This document shows, piece after piece, positions 1 through 8,351 of a DNA stretch of 64,000 nucleotides. A program made the translations under genes and the position numbers. The stretch lies in contig NZ_LHVE01000007.1 in assembly GCF_001269655.1 (NCBI RefSeq), positions 846,082-910,081 on the forward strand, read 5' to 3'. The notes beneath the pieces are model-generated. The model was not told where the DNA came from. It was given only the letters and a program-made list of their open reading frames with translations, and did not search any database. Within the stretch, counting starts at the first letter, position 1, and every line of letters starts with the position of its first letter. This DNA comes from Pseudomonas thivervalensis (GTDB lineage Bacteria > Pseudomonadota > Gammaproteobacteria > Pseudomonadales > Pseudomonadaceae).

Positions 1-161
1 AGCTCAAGGCAGAACTCAACGCGGTGCACGTCGCCCGGCTTATCCTCAATGCACTGGAAGGCAACAGCTTCGTTTCTTGGGCACTGAGCGACGCTTATGC
101 ACAATCGTCCGGGTTCGATATTCTCCTGGAAGGACTTCGTGCGGCACCCCCGCATCATTAG
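1..161 (+). CDS. C-terminal end of a probable TetR-family regulator (cut by window edge)
   Basis: An open frame enters from the left edge and ends with TAG at 159-161, giving the last 52 residues. The helical, Leu/Ala-rich tail (a VARLILNALEGNSF stretch) resembles the C-terminal ligand/dimer domain of TetR regulators, but the DNA-binding half lies outside the window. The context supports the guess: the next gene and the divergent cluster at 2.8 kb share a palindromic operator inside their promoters, as expected for a local TetR repressor of electrophile-stress genes. The family call is inference. Confidence 0.45.
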   Translation, partial: LKAELNAVHVARLILNALEGNSFVSWALSDAYAQSSGFDILLEGLRAAPPHH

Positions 162-190
162 GCAATCGCACCGCACCACCCATTTCTATA

Positions 191-222
191 AAACGCCTCG
201 AATTACCGAGGCGTTTTTTTTT
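191..222 (+). terminator. Rho-independent terminator
   Basis: A perfect stem AAACGCCTCG / CGAGGCGTTT (191-200 with 207-216) and a short loop are followed by a run of T. It lies directly after the regulator stop codon and ends that transcript. Confidence 0.9.
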
Positions 223-260
223 GCGGCGGGAGACGCGCCGATGAGTGATCTCAATAATAA

Positions 261-289
261 TTGAACAGCTACCTACTACTTGGTAGAGT
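261..289 (+). promoter_or_regulatory. Promoter with embedded TetR-type operator, upstream of the OsmC-like gene
   Basis: A -35 element TTGAAC (261-266), a 17-nt spacer and a -10 element TAGAGT (284-289) overlap the inverted repeat CTACCTACTACTTGGTAG (269-286). A second copy with the same 18-bp architecture lies in the promoter of the AhpD-like gene at 2859-2876. A repressor bound here would block RNA polymerase. The element positions are seen; the repressor identity (the TetR tail at the window start) is inferred. Confidence 0.7.
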
Positions 290-338
290 GATTTCTCTTT
301 CGATCACAACCCTGATCCACCCAAAGAGGAATTCGCAA

Positions 339-893
339 ATGAGCAACAACCTGAACGGTATCGACGTCGCCGCGCTCCAGCAGTTCGCCCAGGGCGTCGC
401 CGAGAATGCTACCCAGCGTCACGCCAGTTTTAACGTCAAGACCGAGTGGAAAGGCCAGGCCCGCACAGTGGCTAAAGTCAATCGCTACAGCTTGGCTGGT
501 GAAACCTATTCGCGTGATTTTGAAATTGCCGCTGATGAGCCAAATGAATTGCTGGGCCAGAATTCCGCGCCAAACCCTCAAGAGCTGCTGATGGCTGCGC
601 TTAACGCTTGCATGTCTGTCGGTTATGCCGCGAATGCCGCGATGATGGGGATCAAGATTCACAGCCTGGAAATCGAAACCAACGGCACCCTCGACCTGCG
701 TGGCTTCCTGGGCATCGACGAGAGCGTCAACCCAGGCTACGACGAAGTGAGCGTGGCGATCCGTCTGCACACTGATGCGCCGCGTGAGCGTGTTGAGGAG
801 TTGCATAACGCCGTGCTCCAAACGTCGGTCAATTACGCCAACTTCTCCAAGGCCATCCGCATGGTGCCGACCCTCGAAGTGCGTGAAGACTGA
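339..893 (+). CDS. OsmC/Ohr-like family protein
   Basis: This 184-residue protein has the OsmC fold signatures: an alpha/beta N-terminal part, an NPQELLMAALNACMSVGY helix around residues 77-94 and the C-terminal HTDAPRERVEELH region. The family reduces organic hydroperoxides with a Cys pair. Here only one cysteine is present (in LNACMS); the second, usually in a C-P/x-V-S-N segment, is replaced in TSVNYANF. It may therefore act by a one-cysteine mechanism, or not as a peroxidase. The ATG at 339 was chosen because AAAGAGGA lies just upstream; an in-frame ATG at 261 would fall inside the promoter. It is followed by a thioredoxin. Confidence 0.85.
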   Translation: MSNNLNGIDVAALQQFAQGVAENATQRHASFNVKTEWKGQARTVAKVNRYSLAGETYSRDFEIAADEPNELLGQNSAPNPQELLMAALNACMSVGYAANAAMMGIKIHSLEIETNGTLDLRGFLGIDESVNPGYDEVSVAIRLHTDAPRERVEELHNAVLQTSVNYANFSKAIRMVPTLEVRED

Positions 894-979
894 TCGCCCA
901 TTTCTAATCCCTGCGGGCATCAATGAACATAGGTCATGCCGAGGCCACGCCCATCAAATCCAGATATCCGGAGTTCGCA

Positions 980-1351
980 ATGAGCGATTTTTTCATCGGC
1001 TCTAAGTGTGAGATTCACATGAACCGTATTGTTGAATTGAGCGCTCCGCAGTTTGCCCGTTTTGTGGCCAAGGGCAGTAGTGTGGTGTTGTTTTCCGCTT
1101 CTTGGTGCAAGCCATGTCAGGAGATGAAGCCAGCGTTCCATGCGCTTGAAGAAAAACTTCACGCGCTAGCTGCCTTTGGAAAGATCGATGTCGCAATGTC
1201 CCCCACGATTGCGCAAATGTACGGCATTCGCGCGGTGCCTTCCTTGGCGGTATTTCATGAGGGGCGACTGTTGCGGGTAATGCCCGGTTCCCGCTCGATG
1301 GGCGCAATGAAGAAAGCGATTCTCGAGTCGCTGGAAGAGATCAGGCGTTAG
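980..1351 (+). CDS. Thioredoxin-family protein
   Basis: This 123-residue thioredoxin-fold protein has the active site FSASWCKPCQEM, the cis-proline segment RAVPSLAVF and a C-terminal helix. It has no signal peptide, so it is cytoplasmic. It would reduce disulfides, plausibly in its OsmC-like neighbour upstream (87 nt gap), with which it probably forms a transcript. The ATG at 980 has GGAG about 9 nt upstream; a further in-frame ATG at 1019 would also leave a complete thioredoxin domain. The 3' end overlaps the convergent old yellow enzyme gene by 11 nt. Confidence 0.85.
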   Translation: MSDFFIGSKCEIHMNRIVELSAPQFARFVAKGSSVVLFSASWCKPCQEMKPAFHALEEKLHALAAFGKIDVAMSPTIAQMYGIRAVPSLAVFHEGRLLRVMPGSRSMGAMKKAILESLEEIRR

Positions 1352-2447
1352 TCGTACGGAACCTTGGATAGTCGGTGTAGCCCTTGGCGATGCGATTACC
1401 TACGCCGTAGTAAGTCGCGCGATCGCTCTCTGCCAGTGGCCAGCCGTTCTGCATGCGTTCGACCAGATCCGGGTTGGCGATATAGGCCGTGCCGAACGCA
1501 ATCAGGTCAAGTTCGCCCTTGGCCAGTTCCGACTCGGCGAGCGCCTGAGTAAAACCGCCGGCGGCCATCAGGGTGCCTTTATAGGCTTCACGAAAGGCTG
1601 CACCAAAGCCTAGCGGCGTTTGAGCGGCGACGATGGTCGGTTGGTAATTCAGGTGAACGTAGGCCAGTTCACGCTCGTTGAGCGCGGCCGCCATGCTCAT
1701 CCAGGTTTCTGCTTCGCCCTCGTATACGCCGAAGTCATACAAGCGACCAAACGGCGAGAACCGTACGCCAATCCGCGCACCACCGATTTCATCGGCGATC
1801 GCGTCAATTGTTTCCAGCAGGAAGCGCTGGCGATTGACGATAGAGCCGCCGTACTGATCGGTGCGGGTGTTCAAGGCGCTACTGAGGAACTGGTCGAACA
1901 GAAAGCCGTTGGCTGCCATGATTTCGATGCCGTCGAACCCGGCATCCATAGCCATGCGCGCAGACGTCACGAAGTCAGCAATGACACGTTTGATTTCATC
2001 CGTGCCGAGCGCGCGGGGGACGCTGGGTCGCACGGGGCCGGCCTCGTTGGGCTTGGCCCAGGCATACACCGTGGTGTCGACCGCCGGCTGAGTGCCCGAA
2101 GAAACCGGCACCAAGCCATGCACCGACACATGCGACATGCGGCCGACGTGCCACAACTGCGCAAAAATCCGACCGCCTTTGGCATGCACCGCATCGGTGA
2201 CCTGACGCCAGCCAGGCAGGTGTTCGTCAGCGTAGATGCCAGGGGTGTAGAGGTAGCCACGCGCCTCGTCGGAAATCGGCAGGCCTTCGGTAATCAGCAG
2301 GCCCGCGGAGGCACGTTGTGCGTAGTACTCGACCGTGAACTCGTTTGGAACATTGTTCAGGGTGCGCGTGCGCGTCATGGGCGCCATGACCACACGGTTT
2401 TTCAACTCGACGCCGGACAGATCATAAGGCGTAAACAACTTGTTCAT
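1341..2447 (-). CDS. nemA: Alkene reductase, old yellow enzyme family (NemA/XenB type)
   Basis: This 368-residue FMN-dependent TIM-barrel oxidoreductase starts MNKLFTPYDLSGVELKNRVV and carries the family markers MAPMTR, AQLWHVGRMSH, a DQFLSSALNTRTDQYGGS segment and a C-terminal AFGTAYIANPDLV phosphate-binding part. The family uses NADPH to reduce activated C=C bonds (N-ethylmaleimide, enones) and nitro compounds in the cytoplasm. It lies 33 nt downstream of the AhpD-like gene and is probably co-transcribed with it from the operator-bearing promoter. The symbol is assigned by similarity and could equally be written xenB. Confidence 0.9.
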   Translation of the reverse strand: MNKLFTPYDLSGVELKNRVVMAPMTRTRTLNNVPNEFTVEYYAQRASAGLLITEGLPISDEARGYLYTPGIYADEHLPGWRQVTDAVHAKGGRIFAQLWHVGRMSHVSVHGLVPVSSGTQPAVDTTVYAWAKPNEAGPVRPSVPRALGTDEIKRVIADFVTSARMAMDAGFDGIEIMAANGFLFDQFLSSALNTRTDQYGGSIVNRQRFLLETIDAIADEIGGARIGVRFSPFGRLYDFGVYEGEAETWMSMAAALNERELAYVHLNYQPTIVAAQTPLGFGAAFREAYKGTLMAAGGFTQALAESELAKGELDLIAFGTAYIANPDLVERMQNGWPLAESDRATYYGVGNRIAKGYTDYPRFRTTNA

Positions 2448-2480
2448 GATTGATCTCGAATTAGAAAAAGGATTATCGAA

Positions 2481-2813
2481 TTACGCTTTGTCGAACGCAT
2501 CCAATACGTGAGCGCTGTACACCAGTGCGGCGCCGGCATTCATGTTGATGGCCACGCCAAGGGCTTCAGCCACCTCCTCATTGGTCACCCCGACTTTCTT
2601 GGCTTCGGCGGCGTGAAAGGCGATGCAGCCATCGCAGCGGGTGGTGACAGCCACCGCCAGGGAGATCAGCTCACGCGTCTTCGCGTCCAGATAGTGGGTC
2701 TTGGCACCGGCCGCCCCCAAAGAAGCCATGCCTTTCATAGTTTCCGGAGACAAGCCATTGAGCTCTACCAGGCGCGCGTTGATGTCTTTGCGGGTTTGCT
2801 TCCAATCTTGCAT
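2481..2813 (-). CDS. Carboxymuconolactone decarboxylase / AhpD-like protein
   Basis: This 110-residue all-helical protein has the AhpD-type motif RCDGCIAFHAAEAKK, that is C-x2-C-x3-H, which in AhpD relatives is a redox-active disulfide with a catalytic histidine. A peroxidase or thiol-disulfide role is more likely than decarboxylation because the CxxC is intact. It is the first gene of a two-gene operon with the alkene reductase, transcribed from a promoter whose spacer contains the inverted repeat shared with the OsmC-like gene. It therefore probably belongs to the same stress regulon. Confidence 0.88.
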   Translation of the reverse strand: MQDWKQTRKDINARLVELNGLSPETMKGMASLGAAGAKTHYLDAKTRELISLAVAVTTRCDGCIAFHAAEAKKVGVTNEEVAEALGVAINMNAGAALVYSAHVLDAFDKA

Positions 2814-2855
2814 GAGGTTCTCACTGTATCTGGGGTGGGTGTAAAACTACGAACA

Positions 2856-2884
2856 ACGCTACCATCCAGTTGGTAGGCGATCAA
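2856..2884 (-). promoter_or_regulatory. Promoter with embedded TetR-type operator, upstream of AhpD-like/alkene reductase operon
   Basis: On the minus strand a -35 TTGATC (2879-2884), a 17-nt spacer and a -10 TAGCGT (2856-2861) surround the inverted repeat CTACCATCCAGTTGGTAG (2859-2876, 6-bp perfect arms). The spacing of -35, operator and -10 is the same as in the promoter at 261-289, which points to one repressor controlling both. Confidence 0.7.
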
Positions 2885-3027
2885 TGTTGTTTTATCGATA
2901 GGCACTATCAGTGAGATTTTCTAGGTGGGCGGTGGCTGCTCGATTTGAGGTGTTGCCAGCGATCCATTGCTGCTGCGCAGGTTGGTGCAGGCGGTGCAAA
3001 AGGGGGGTTTTCGCTTTTGCAATTCGA

Positions 3028-3045
3028 TATTCATAAAAACGTAAC
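3028..3045 (+). promoter_or_regulatory. Possible Pho box upstream of pstS
   Basis: TATTCATAAAAACGTAAC matches the PhoB-box consensus CTGTCATAAAACTGTCAC at 12 of 18 positions and lies about 50 nt before the pstS start, where PhoB activation is expected. It is weaker than the box at 61564-61581, so this call is tentative. Confidence 0.4.
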
Positions 3046-3094
3046 ACGACTGTTGCAGAGTTCTCCGGCCCGTCATCACAAGGAATTTCTTTCA

Positions 3095-4126
3095 ATGAAA
3101 AGTTTGATGAAGTCTGCTGCGCTCGCCGTTACGCTTTCTCTTTGTGCCACTTCGGCGACCTTCGCTGCAGAAAGCGTCCGTTTGACGGGGTCCGGCGCGA
3201 GCTTCCCGGCGCCGATCTACCTGACCTGGTTCAAGGATTTCAGCAAGAAATCCGAGGGTGTCACGGTGGATTACCAGTCCAAGGGCAGCGGCGCGGGTGT
3301 ACAGGACTTTCTGAATAAGACCGTTGATTTCGCCGCCAGCGACTCGGCAATGAAAGACGAAGACATCGCCAAGGTGGCCGAAGGCGTGCAGTTGCTGCCG
3401 ATGACCGCTGGGGAAATCGTGCTGGCCTATAACCTGCCGGGCAATCCCAAGGGCTTGAAGCTGCCGCGCGACGTGTACTCGAACATTTTCCTGGGCAAGA
3501 TTACCCGCTGGAACGATCCGCAAATCGTTGCCGCCAACCCGGACCTGAAACTCTCCGATACGCCGATCACGGTTGTCGTGCGGGCCGATTCCAGCGGTAC
3601 GACCGCGGTATTCACCAAGCACCTGGCGACGATCAACCCAGACTTCAAGCAGGCGCTGGGGGAGGGCAACACTGTCAATTGGCCGGCCAGTGACAAGTTC
3701 ATCAAGTCGCCGAAGAACGATGGTGTGACCGCTACCGTGCGCCAGACGCCGGGCGCGATTGGCTACATCGAATACGGCTTCGCCAAGCTGGCCAAGGTTG
3801 ACTTTGCCCAGTTGCAGAACAAGGCCGGCCAATACGTAGTGCCGAACGCCGAAAGTGGTGCCGAGGCCCTGGCTGCAGTGAAAATGCCGGAAAACCTGGT
3901 GTCCTGGTTGCCTGATCCGGACGGCGCCAAGTCCTACCCGATCACGTCCTACACCTGGATGATCTTCCGCAAGGACAACGGCAATCCGGCCAAGGCCAAA
4001 GCCATGCGTGAAATGGTCGAATACAGCCTGGTCGAAGGGCAGAAAATTGCCGATTCGATGGGGTATATCCCGTTGCCGCAGTCGGTTGTCGAGCAGGTTC
4101 GCAAAGCGTCCGCCAACATTCAGTAA
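3095..4126 (+). CDS. pstS: Phosphate ABC transporter, periplasmic substrate-binding protein PstS
   Basis: This 343-residue periplasmic protein captures phosphate for the Pst transporter. It has a signal peptide (MKSLMKSAALAVTLSLCATS, predicted cleavage near residue 24), the N-terminal phosphate-binding GSGASFPAP, then SKGSGAGVQDF, a SDSAMKD segment and RADSSGTTAVFTKHL, all typical of PstS. The ATG at 3095 was chosen because it gives a proper signal peptide and has AAGGAA upstream. It is the first gene of pstS-pstC-pstA-pstB. No phoU follows, which suggests an accessory Pst operon. Confidence 0.95.
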   Translation: MKSLMKSAALAVTLSLCATSATFAAESVRLTGSGASFPAPIYLTWFKDFSKKSEGVTVDYQSKGSGAGVQDFLNKTVDFAASDSAMKDEDIAKVAEGVQLLPMTAGEIVLAYNLPGNPKGLKLPRDVYSNIFLGKITRWNDPQIVAANPDLKLSDTPITVVVRADSSGTTAVFTKHLATINPDFKQALGEGNTVNWPASDKFIKSPKNDGVTATVRQTPGAIGYIEYGFAKLAKVDFAQLQNKAGQYVVPNAESGAEALAAVKMPENLVSWLPDPDGAKSYPITSYTWMIFRKDNGNPAKAKAMREMVEYSLVEGQKIADSMGYIPLPQSVVEQVRKASANIQ

Positions 4127-4197
4127 CGCCTGAGGCCTCTCTCGGTGTGCGCTGTCAGCATGCCGGGAGACTTTCCCCCCTGTTCCGGACTTAGCCA

Positions 4198-5163
4198 ATG
4201 AACAAACCCTTTGTCGTACCGGTTAATCCAGATTCTGCCTGCCAACCACCGTCCGCGAAGGACTTCCTGGTTGATCGCACCTTTCGTGCGCTTGCGCGTA
4301 TTGGGGTGGTTCTGGTTCTGGCGTTGGTATTTGCCCTCGTGTTCGAGGTGGGGCGCAAGGCACTTCCTGGCATGGAAAAGCACGGCTTTGATGTGCTTCT
4401 CGGCACTGTCTGGGACGTTAACCAGGGTAAATACGGCATCCTGCCGGCTATCTGGGGCACGCTCTACAGCGCTCTGATTGCGTTGTTGATTGCGGGCTTT
4501 TTCGGCGTCAGCATGGCGATTTTCCTGACCCAGGACTTCCTGCCTCCCAAGCTCGCCGCCATTTTTCGAACCATTGTCGAATTACTCGCGGCCATCCCCA
4601 GCGTCGTCTACGGCCTGTGGGGGATCTACGTGGTGATCCCGGCGATTCGGCCGCTGACCACCTGGTTGAACAGCGAACTCGGCTGGGTGCCATTTTTCGG
4701 CACATCCTTGAGCGGGCCGGGGCTGCTTCCTGCGGCGCTGGTGCTTGCCATCATGATTCTTCCGACCATTGCCGCTGTTTCGCAGGATGCGCTCACGGGC
4801 GTACCGATGAAAACCAAGCAGGCCGCCTACGGCATGGGGACCACCCACTGGGAAGCGATCCTCAAGGTGATGGTGCCGTCGGCCGCCACGGGTATTTTCG
4901 GCTCCTTGGTCCTTGGCTTGGGGCGTGCGTTGGGTGAGACGATGGCCCTGGCCATGCTGGTAGGCAACGCGAATAACATTTCCCTTTCGCTGTTCGCACC
5001 GGCCAACACCCTGGCGGCCTTGCTGGCGTTGAACTTCCCCGAAGCCGGGCCGAACGAGATCGAAGTGTTGATGTATGCCGCACTGGTGCTGATGTTGATC
5101 ACGTTGATCGTGAACGTCTTCGGCTCCTTGATCATGATGTACGCCCAGCGGGGTAACAAGTGA
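4198..5163 (+). CDS. pstC: Phosphate ABC transporter permease PstC
   Basis: This 321-residue inner-membrane permease has about six transmembrane helices and the binding-protein-dependent transport signature around AAYGMGTTHWEAILKVMVPSAA, which contacts the ATPase. An N-terminal cytoplasmic stretch precedes the first helix (RIGVVLVLALVFALVFEVG). It forms the channel with PstA. It lies 71 nt after pstS, and its TGA overlaps the pstA start, indicating translational coupling. Confidence 0.95.
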   Translation: MNKPFVVPVNPDSACQPPSAKDFLVDRTFRALARIGVVLVLALVFALVFEVGRKALPGMEKHGFDVLLGTVWDVNQGKYGILPAIWGTLYSALIALLIAGFFGVSMAIFLTQDFLPPKLAAIFRTIVELLAAIPSVVYGLWGIYVVIPAIRPLTTWLNSELGWVPFFGTSLSGPGLLPAALVLAIMILPTIAAVSQDALTGVPMKTKQAAYGMGTTHWEAILKVMVPSAATGIFGSLVLGLGRALGETMALAMLVGNANNISLSLFAPANTLAALLALNFPEAGPNEIEVLMYAALVLMLITLIVNVFGSLIMMYAQRGNK

Positions 5164-6074
5164 TGACTGATCTGACTGCTGCAACAGACTTGACGTCTCC
5201 AGCAGGCGCGATGCCCAGCCTGCAGCGCAAGTTCGAGGGCCGCGCCCTGCGCAGCCTGATCTTGACCACCCTGGTCTGGGGCGGGGCGCTGCTGGCCAGC
5301 GTGCCGTTGGTTTCCGTGCTCTACATGCTGATCACCCGCGGCGGCGCTCGCCTGAACCTGGAAGTCTTCACCGAACTGCCGCCGACTGGCTTCGAGATGG
5401 GCGGGGGCTTCGGCAACGCAATGGCAGGTACCTTTGTGATGGTGGGTATCGCGGCGGCAATCGCGGTGCCGGTTGGCATCATGGCGGCGATCTTCCTGGC
5501 GGAACTGGGGCCGGACAGTAAGCTGGCGAACGCTGCGCGTTTTGCGGCCAAGATGCTCACGGGGCTGCCTTCGATTCTGGCCGGGGTGTTTGCTTACGCC
5601 CTAGTGGTGATGACCACCGGCACTTATTCGGCACCGGCCGGTGGCGTCGCGCTGGCAGTCCTGATGCTGCCTATCGTCGTGCTGACAGCGGAAGAGTCGA
5701 TGCGGATGGTGCCCAAGATCATGAAGGATGCCGCCTATGGCATGGGCTGCACCCGCTCGCAGGTGATCTGGAAAATCGTCCTTCCCACCGGCATGCCGGC
5801 GATCCTGACCGGCGTCATGCTGGCCGTGGCACGTGCCGCGGGCGAAACCGCGCCGCTGTTGTTTACCGCGCTGTTCAGTAACTACTGGATCTACCACCAA
5901 GGCAGCCTCGAGGTCATGAACCCGACGGCATCGCTTGCAGTGCTGATCTACAACTTCTCCGGCATGCCTTTCGACAACCAGCTCGAGCTCGCATGGGCGG
6001 CCTCACTGGTGCTGGTGATGATCGTGCTGGTCGTGAATATCATCAGCCGTATCTTCGGCAAGCCCAAGTATTAA
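5163..6074 (+). CDS. pstA: Phosphate ABC transporter permease PstA
   Basis: This roughly 303-residue permease partner of PstC has six predicted membrane helices and the EAA-type loop AAYGMGCTRSQVIWKIVLP. The ATG at 5163 overlaps the pstC stop (TGATG); a GTG at 5160 is an alternative start one codon upstream. It acts in the inner membrane, moving phosphate delivered by PstS. Confidence 0.95.
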   Translation: MTDLTAATDLTSPAGAMPSLQRKFEGRALRSLILTTLVWGGALLASVPLVSVLYMLITRGGARLNLEVFTELPPTGFEMGGGFGNAMAGTFVMVGIAAAIAVPVGIMAAIFLAELGPDSKLANAARFAAKMLTGLPSILAGVFAYALVVMTTGTYSAPAGGVALAVLMLPIVVLTAEESMRMVPKIMKDAAYGMGCTRSQVIWKIVLPTGMPAILTGVMLAVARAAGETAPLLFTALFSNYWIYHQGSLEVMNPTASLAVLIYNFSGMPFDNQLELAWAASLVLVMIVLVVNIISRIFGKPKY

Positions 6075-6092
6075 GAACGGGAGCATCTGATC

Positions 6093-6911
6093 TTGAACGT
6101 ATCCACTGCGCAAATAGCCGCTCCGTTTGTCACCCAGGCGCCTGTAGTCATGGACTGCAAACTGGACAAGATTTTCTACGGCAACTTCATGGCGGTACGT
6201 GACAGCCATGTGCCGATCGAGAAAAACAAGATCACCGGTTTCATCGGGCCTTCCGGCTGCGGCAAAAGCACCGTGCTGCGCAGCCTCAACCGAATGAACG
6301 ACCTGGTGAAAGGTTTCCGTTTCGAAGGCCACGTGCATTTCCTTGGACAAGATGTCTATGGCAAGGGCGTTGATCCGGTGGTCGTGCGCCGCTACATCGG
6401 CATGGTGTTTCAACAGCCGAACCCGTTCTCGATGAGCATCTTCGACAACGTCGCGTTTGGCCTGCGCCTCAACCGCTACAAAGGCGATATAGGCGATCGG
6501 GTCAAGCACGCGCTGCAAGGCGCCGCCCTGTGGGATGAGGTCAAGGACAAGCTCAAGGTCAGCGGCCTGTCGCTCTCCGGCGGCCAGCAACAACGACTGT
6601 GCATCGCCCGCGCCATCGCCACCGAGCCGGAAGTCCTGCTGCTGGATGAGCCGTGTTCGGCACTCGACCCGATTGCTACCCGGCGGGTCGAGGAATTGAT
6701 GGTCGAGTTGAAGAAGGACTACACCATCGCGCTGGTTACCCACAACATGCAGCAAGCCATCCGTGTCGCTGACACAACGGCGTTCTTCTCGGTGGATATT
6801 TCCCAGGGCACGCGCACCGGCTATCTGGTTGAGATGGGCCCAACGACGCAGATCTTCGACAACCCACGTGAGCAGATGACCGGCGATTACATCAGCGGCA
6901 AGTTCAGCTAA
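6093..6911 (+). CDS. pstB: Phosphate ABC transporter ATP-binding protein PstB
   Basis: This 272-residue ATPase energises PstCA. It shows Walker [10 protein letters not shown], the Q-loop [11 protein letters not shown], signature LSGGQQQR, Walker [14 protein letters not shown] and the switch histidine in LVTHNMQQA. It starts with TTG at 6093 after an AACGGGAG ribosome-binding site. It follows pstA by 18 nt. The next gene is a Fic-like protein rather than phoU. Confidence 0.95.
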   Translation: MNVSTAQIAAPFVTQAPVVMDCKLDKIFYGNFMAVRDSHVPIEKNKITGFIGPSGCGKSTVLRSLNRMNDLVKGFRFEGHVHFLGQDVYGKGVDPVVVRRYIGMVFQQPNPFSMSIFDNVAFGLRLNRYKGDIGDRVKHALQGAALWDEVKDKLKVSGLSLSGGQQQRLCIARAIATEPEVLLLDEPCSALDPIATRRVEELMVELKKDYTIALVTHNMQQAIRVADTTAFFSVDISQGTRTGYLVEMGPTTQIFDNPREQMTGDYISGKFS

Positions 6912-7003
6912 CACACCTCCGGTCAAGGCCGCATACCTGCAGAAGCCAAATGGATTTGGCGGGCATCCGGTAGACATTTACCAAGCGTTTCCAAGGAGCA
7001 CCA

Positions 7004-7702
7004 ATGCCTGCTACGCATCGCCTTGATTTGCCTGCGATTGAACGTGCACTGCGTGAAGTGCAAAACCGCTTCACCGAGCTCAGCCGGCACTTCACGGAGC
7101 CGCGCGATCCCTTGACTGACGAAGTGCTGCAAAATGTGCTTGAAGGCTACGCGTTGATTGACGACTATGTTGCCCGCGGCGTTGATCTGTTTGACCTCCA
7201 GCAACTGAACCTGATGCTCGAGATCAACGCCACGGTGCTTTGTGGCCGAGACCCGGCGCGCCGCTTGGAATACGCCCAGCACCTGGCCGCGACCGAGGCG
7301 CATTTCTTCAACAACGTTGAGGGAGGCATCAAGGACTTGTACAACTGGTATTGCGCGTATCGCAGCGAATCCGTCTGGAAGCGTGCAGCTGGGGTCTATG
7401 TGCGCATTCTCAGCAAGCCACAGTTGTTCATCGAAGGAAACAACCGCAGCGGGTCGCTCATCGTCAGCTACCTGCTCATGCGCGCGGGTTTGCCGCCTTT
7501 CGTGTTGACGCTGGAAAACGCCGAGGGCTACTTCAACCCGTCATCGGTCATACGCAACTCTGCCAAACATGGCGTCAAGGCGTTGTACGAATTGCCCAAG
7601 ATCAAGAAAAAATACGCAGCCTTTCTGGAAGAACAAGCGCCTGACCCGATAAAATTCTTTCTCAAAGGCAAGCCTTTGCCCCTCTCTCAAGGCGGCCATT
7701 GA
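7004..7702 (+). CDS. Fic-like domain protein lacking the catalytic histidine
   Basis: This 232-residue protein contains a Fic-type core, QLFIEGNNRSG at residues 140-150, followed by an SLIVSYLLMRAGLPPF helix, matching the pattern H-x-F-x-[DE]-G-N-[GK]-R. The first position is Gln instead of the AMP-transferring His, and the eighth is Asn. Fic proteins normally attach AMP or another nucleotide moiety to target proteins. Without the histidine this one may be inactive, bind nucleotide, or use other chemistry. AAGGAG precedes the ATG at 7004. It sits 92 nt after pstB and overlaps the next gene by 1 nt. No function is known to me; a link to phosphate status is inferred from position. Confidence 0.6.
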   Translation: MPATHRLDLPAIERALREVQNRFTELSRHFTEPRDPLTDEVLQNVLEGYALIDDYVARGVDLFDLQQLNLMLEINATVLCGRDPARRLEYAQHLAATEAHFFNNVEGGIKDLYNWYCAYRSESVWKRAAGVYVRILSKPQLFIEGNNRSGSLIVSYLLMRAGLPPFVLTLENAEGYFNPSSVIRNSAKHGVKALYELPKIKKKYAAFLEEQAPDPIKFFLKGKPLPLSQGGH

Positions 7703-8328
7703 TGAGCAGGTATCCAGCGCTCTCCAAATGCAAAACCATCGGCAGCCGGGTAGGGCGGGCTCTGCGCTGCGCTATCCCAACGCAGATATCCAGGCGTCAG
7801 CGCATACGCATTTCGTTTGATATCGATGACACGCTCGCCTGCCAGCTCCATCACTGCGAAGTCGAGCACAGCAGACTGCCGGCCAGTGTCCATCGTTGGT
7901 TGGGTGAACCGTTGCGCAGGGGCACACGGTCCCTGATCCGAGAGCTGCGCCGCCAGGATTGCAGCATCTGGGTCTATACCTCGTCTGGTCGCACGCCGTC
8001 CTATATCCGGCGTTGGCTGCTGCTATATGGCATCCGCGTTGACGGTGTGGTCAACAGCGTACTGCACAACCGCGCCCTGACAGTGCACGGCTTGTCCAAT
8101 TCGCCTTCGAAGTATCCACCAGCGTTCGATATCGACCTGCACGTCGATGATTCCGAGGGCGTGCAGATAGAGGGGGATGATCACGGGTTTCGCGTGGTCG
8201 TGGTGCATCCTGAGGATGAGCGCTGGACACAGAAAGTGCTGGATGCGGTCACCATTGTCCAGGCTCAGCTGGCGTGGCAGCAGATGCCTGTCCAGCGAGC
8301 TTCGTTGCGCCGGGTACCGACTATTTAG
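7702..8328 (+). CDS. HAD-superfamily-like protein
   Basis: This 208-residue protein has the HAD motif I core FDIDDTL (DxDxT) near residue 37, a Thr/Ser motif II in WVYTSSGRTPSYI, a basic middle region and an acidic motif in DLHVDDSEGVQ that fits motif IV. These residues suggest Mg-dependent phosphatase or phosphotransferase activity; the substrate is unknown. The ATG at 7702 overlaps the Fic-like stop (TGATG), so the two are translationally coupled and probably work together. They form the 3' end of the pst transcription unit. Confidence 0.65.
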   Translation: MSRYPALSKCKTIGSRVGRALRCAIPTQISRRQRIRISFDIDDTLACQLHHCEVEHSRLPASVHRWLGEPLRRGTRSLIRELRRQDCSIWVYTSSGRTPSYIRRWLLLYGIRVDGVVNSVLHNRALTVHGLSNSPSKYPPAFDIDLHVDDSEGVQIEGDDHGFRVVVVHPEDERWTQKVLDAVTIVQAQLAWQQMPVQRASLRRVPTI

Positions 8329-8351
8329 CAGGAGAGTGATTGTGTGCCGCA

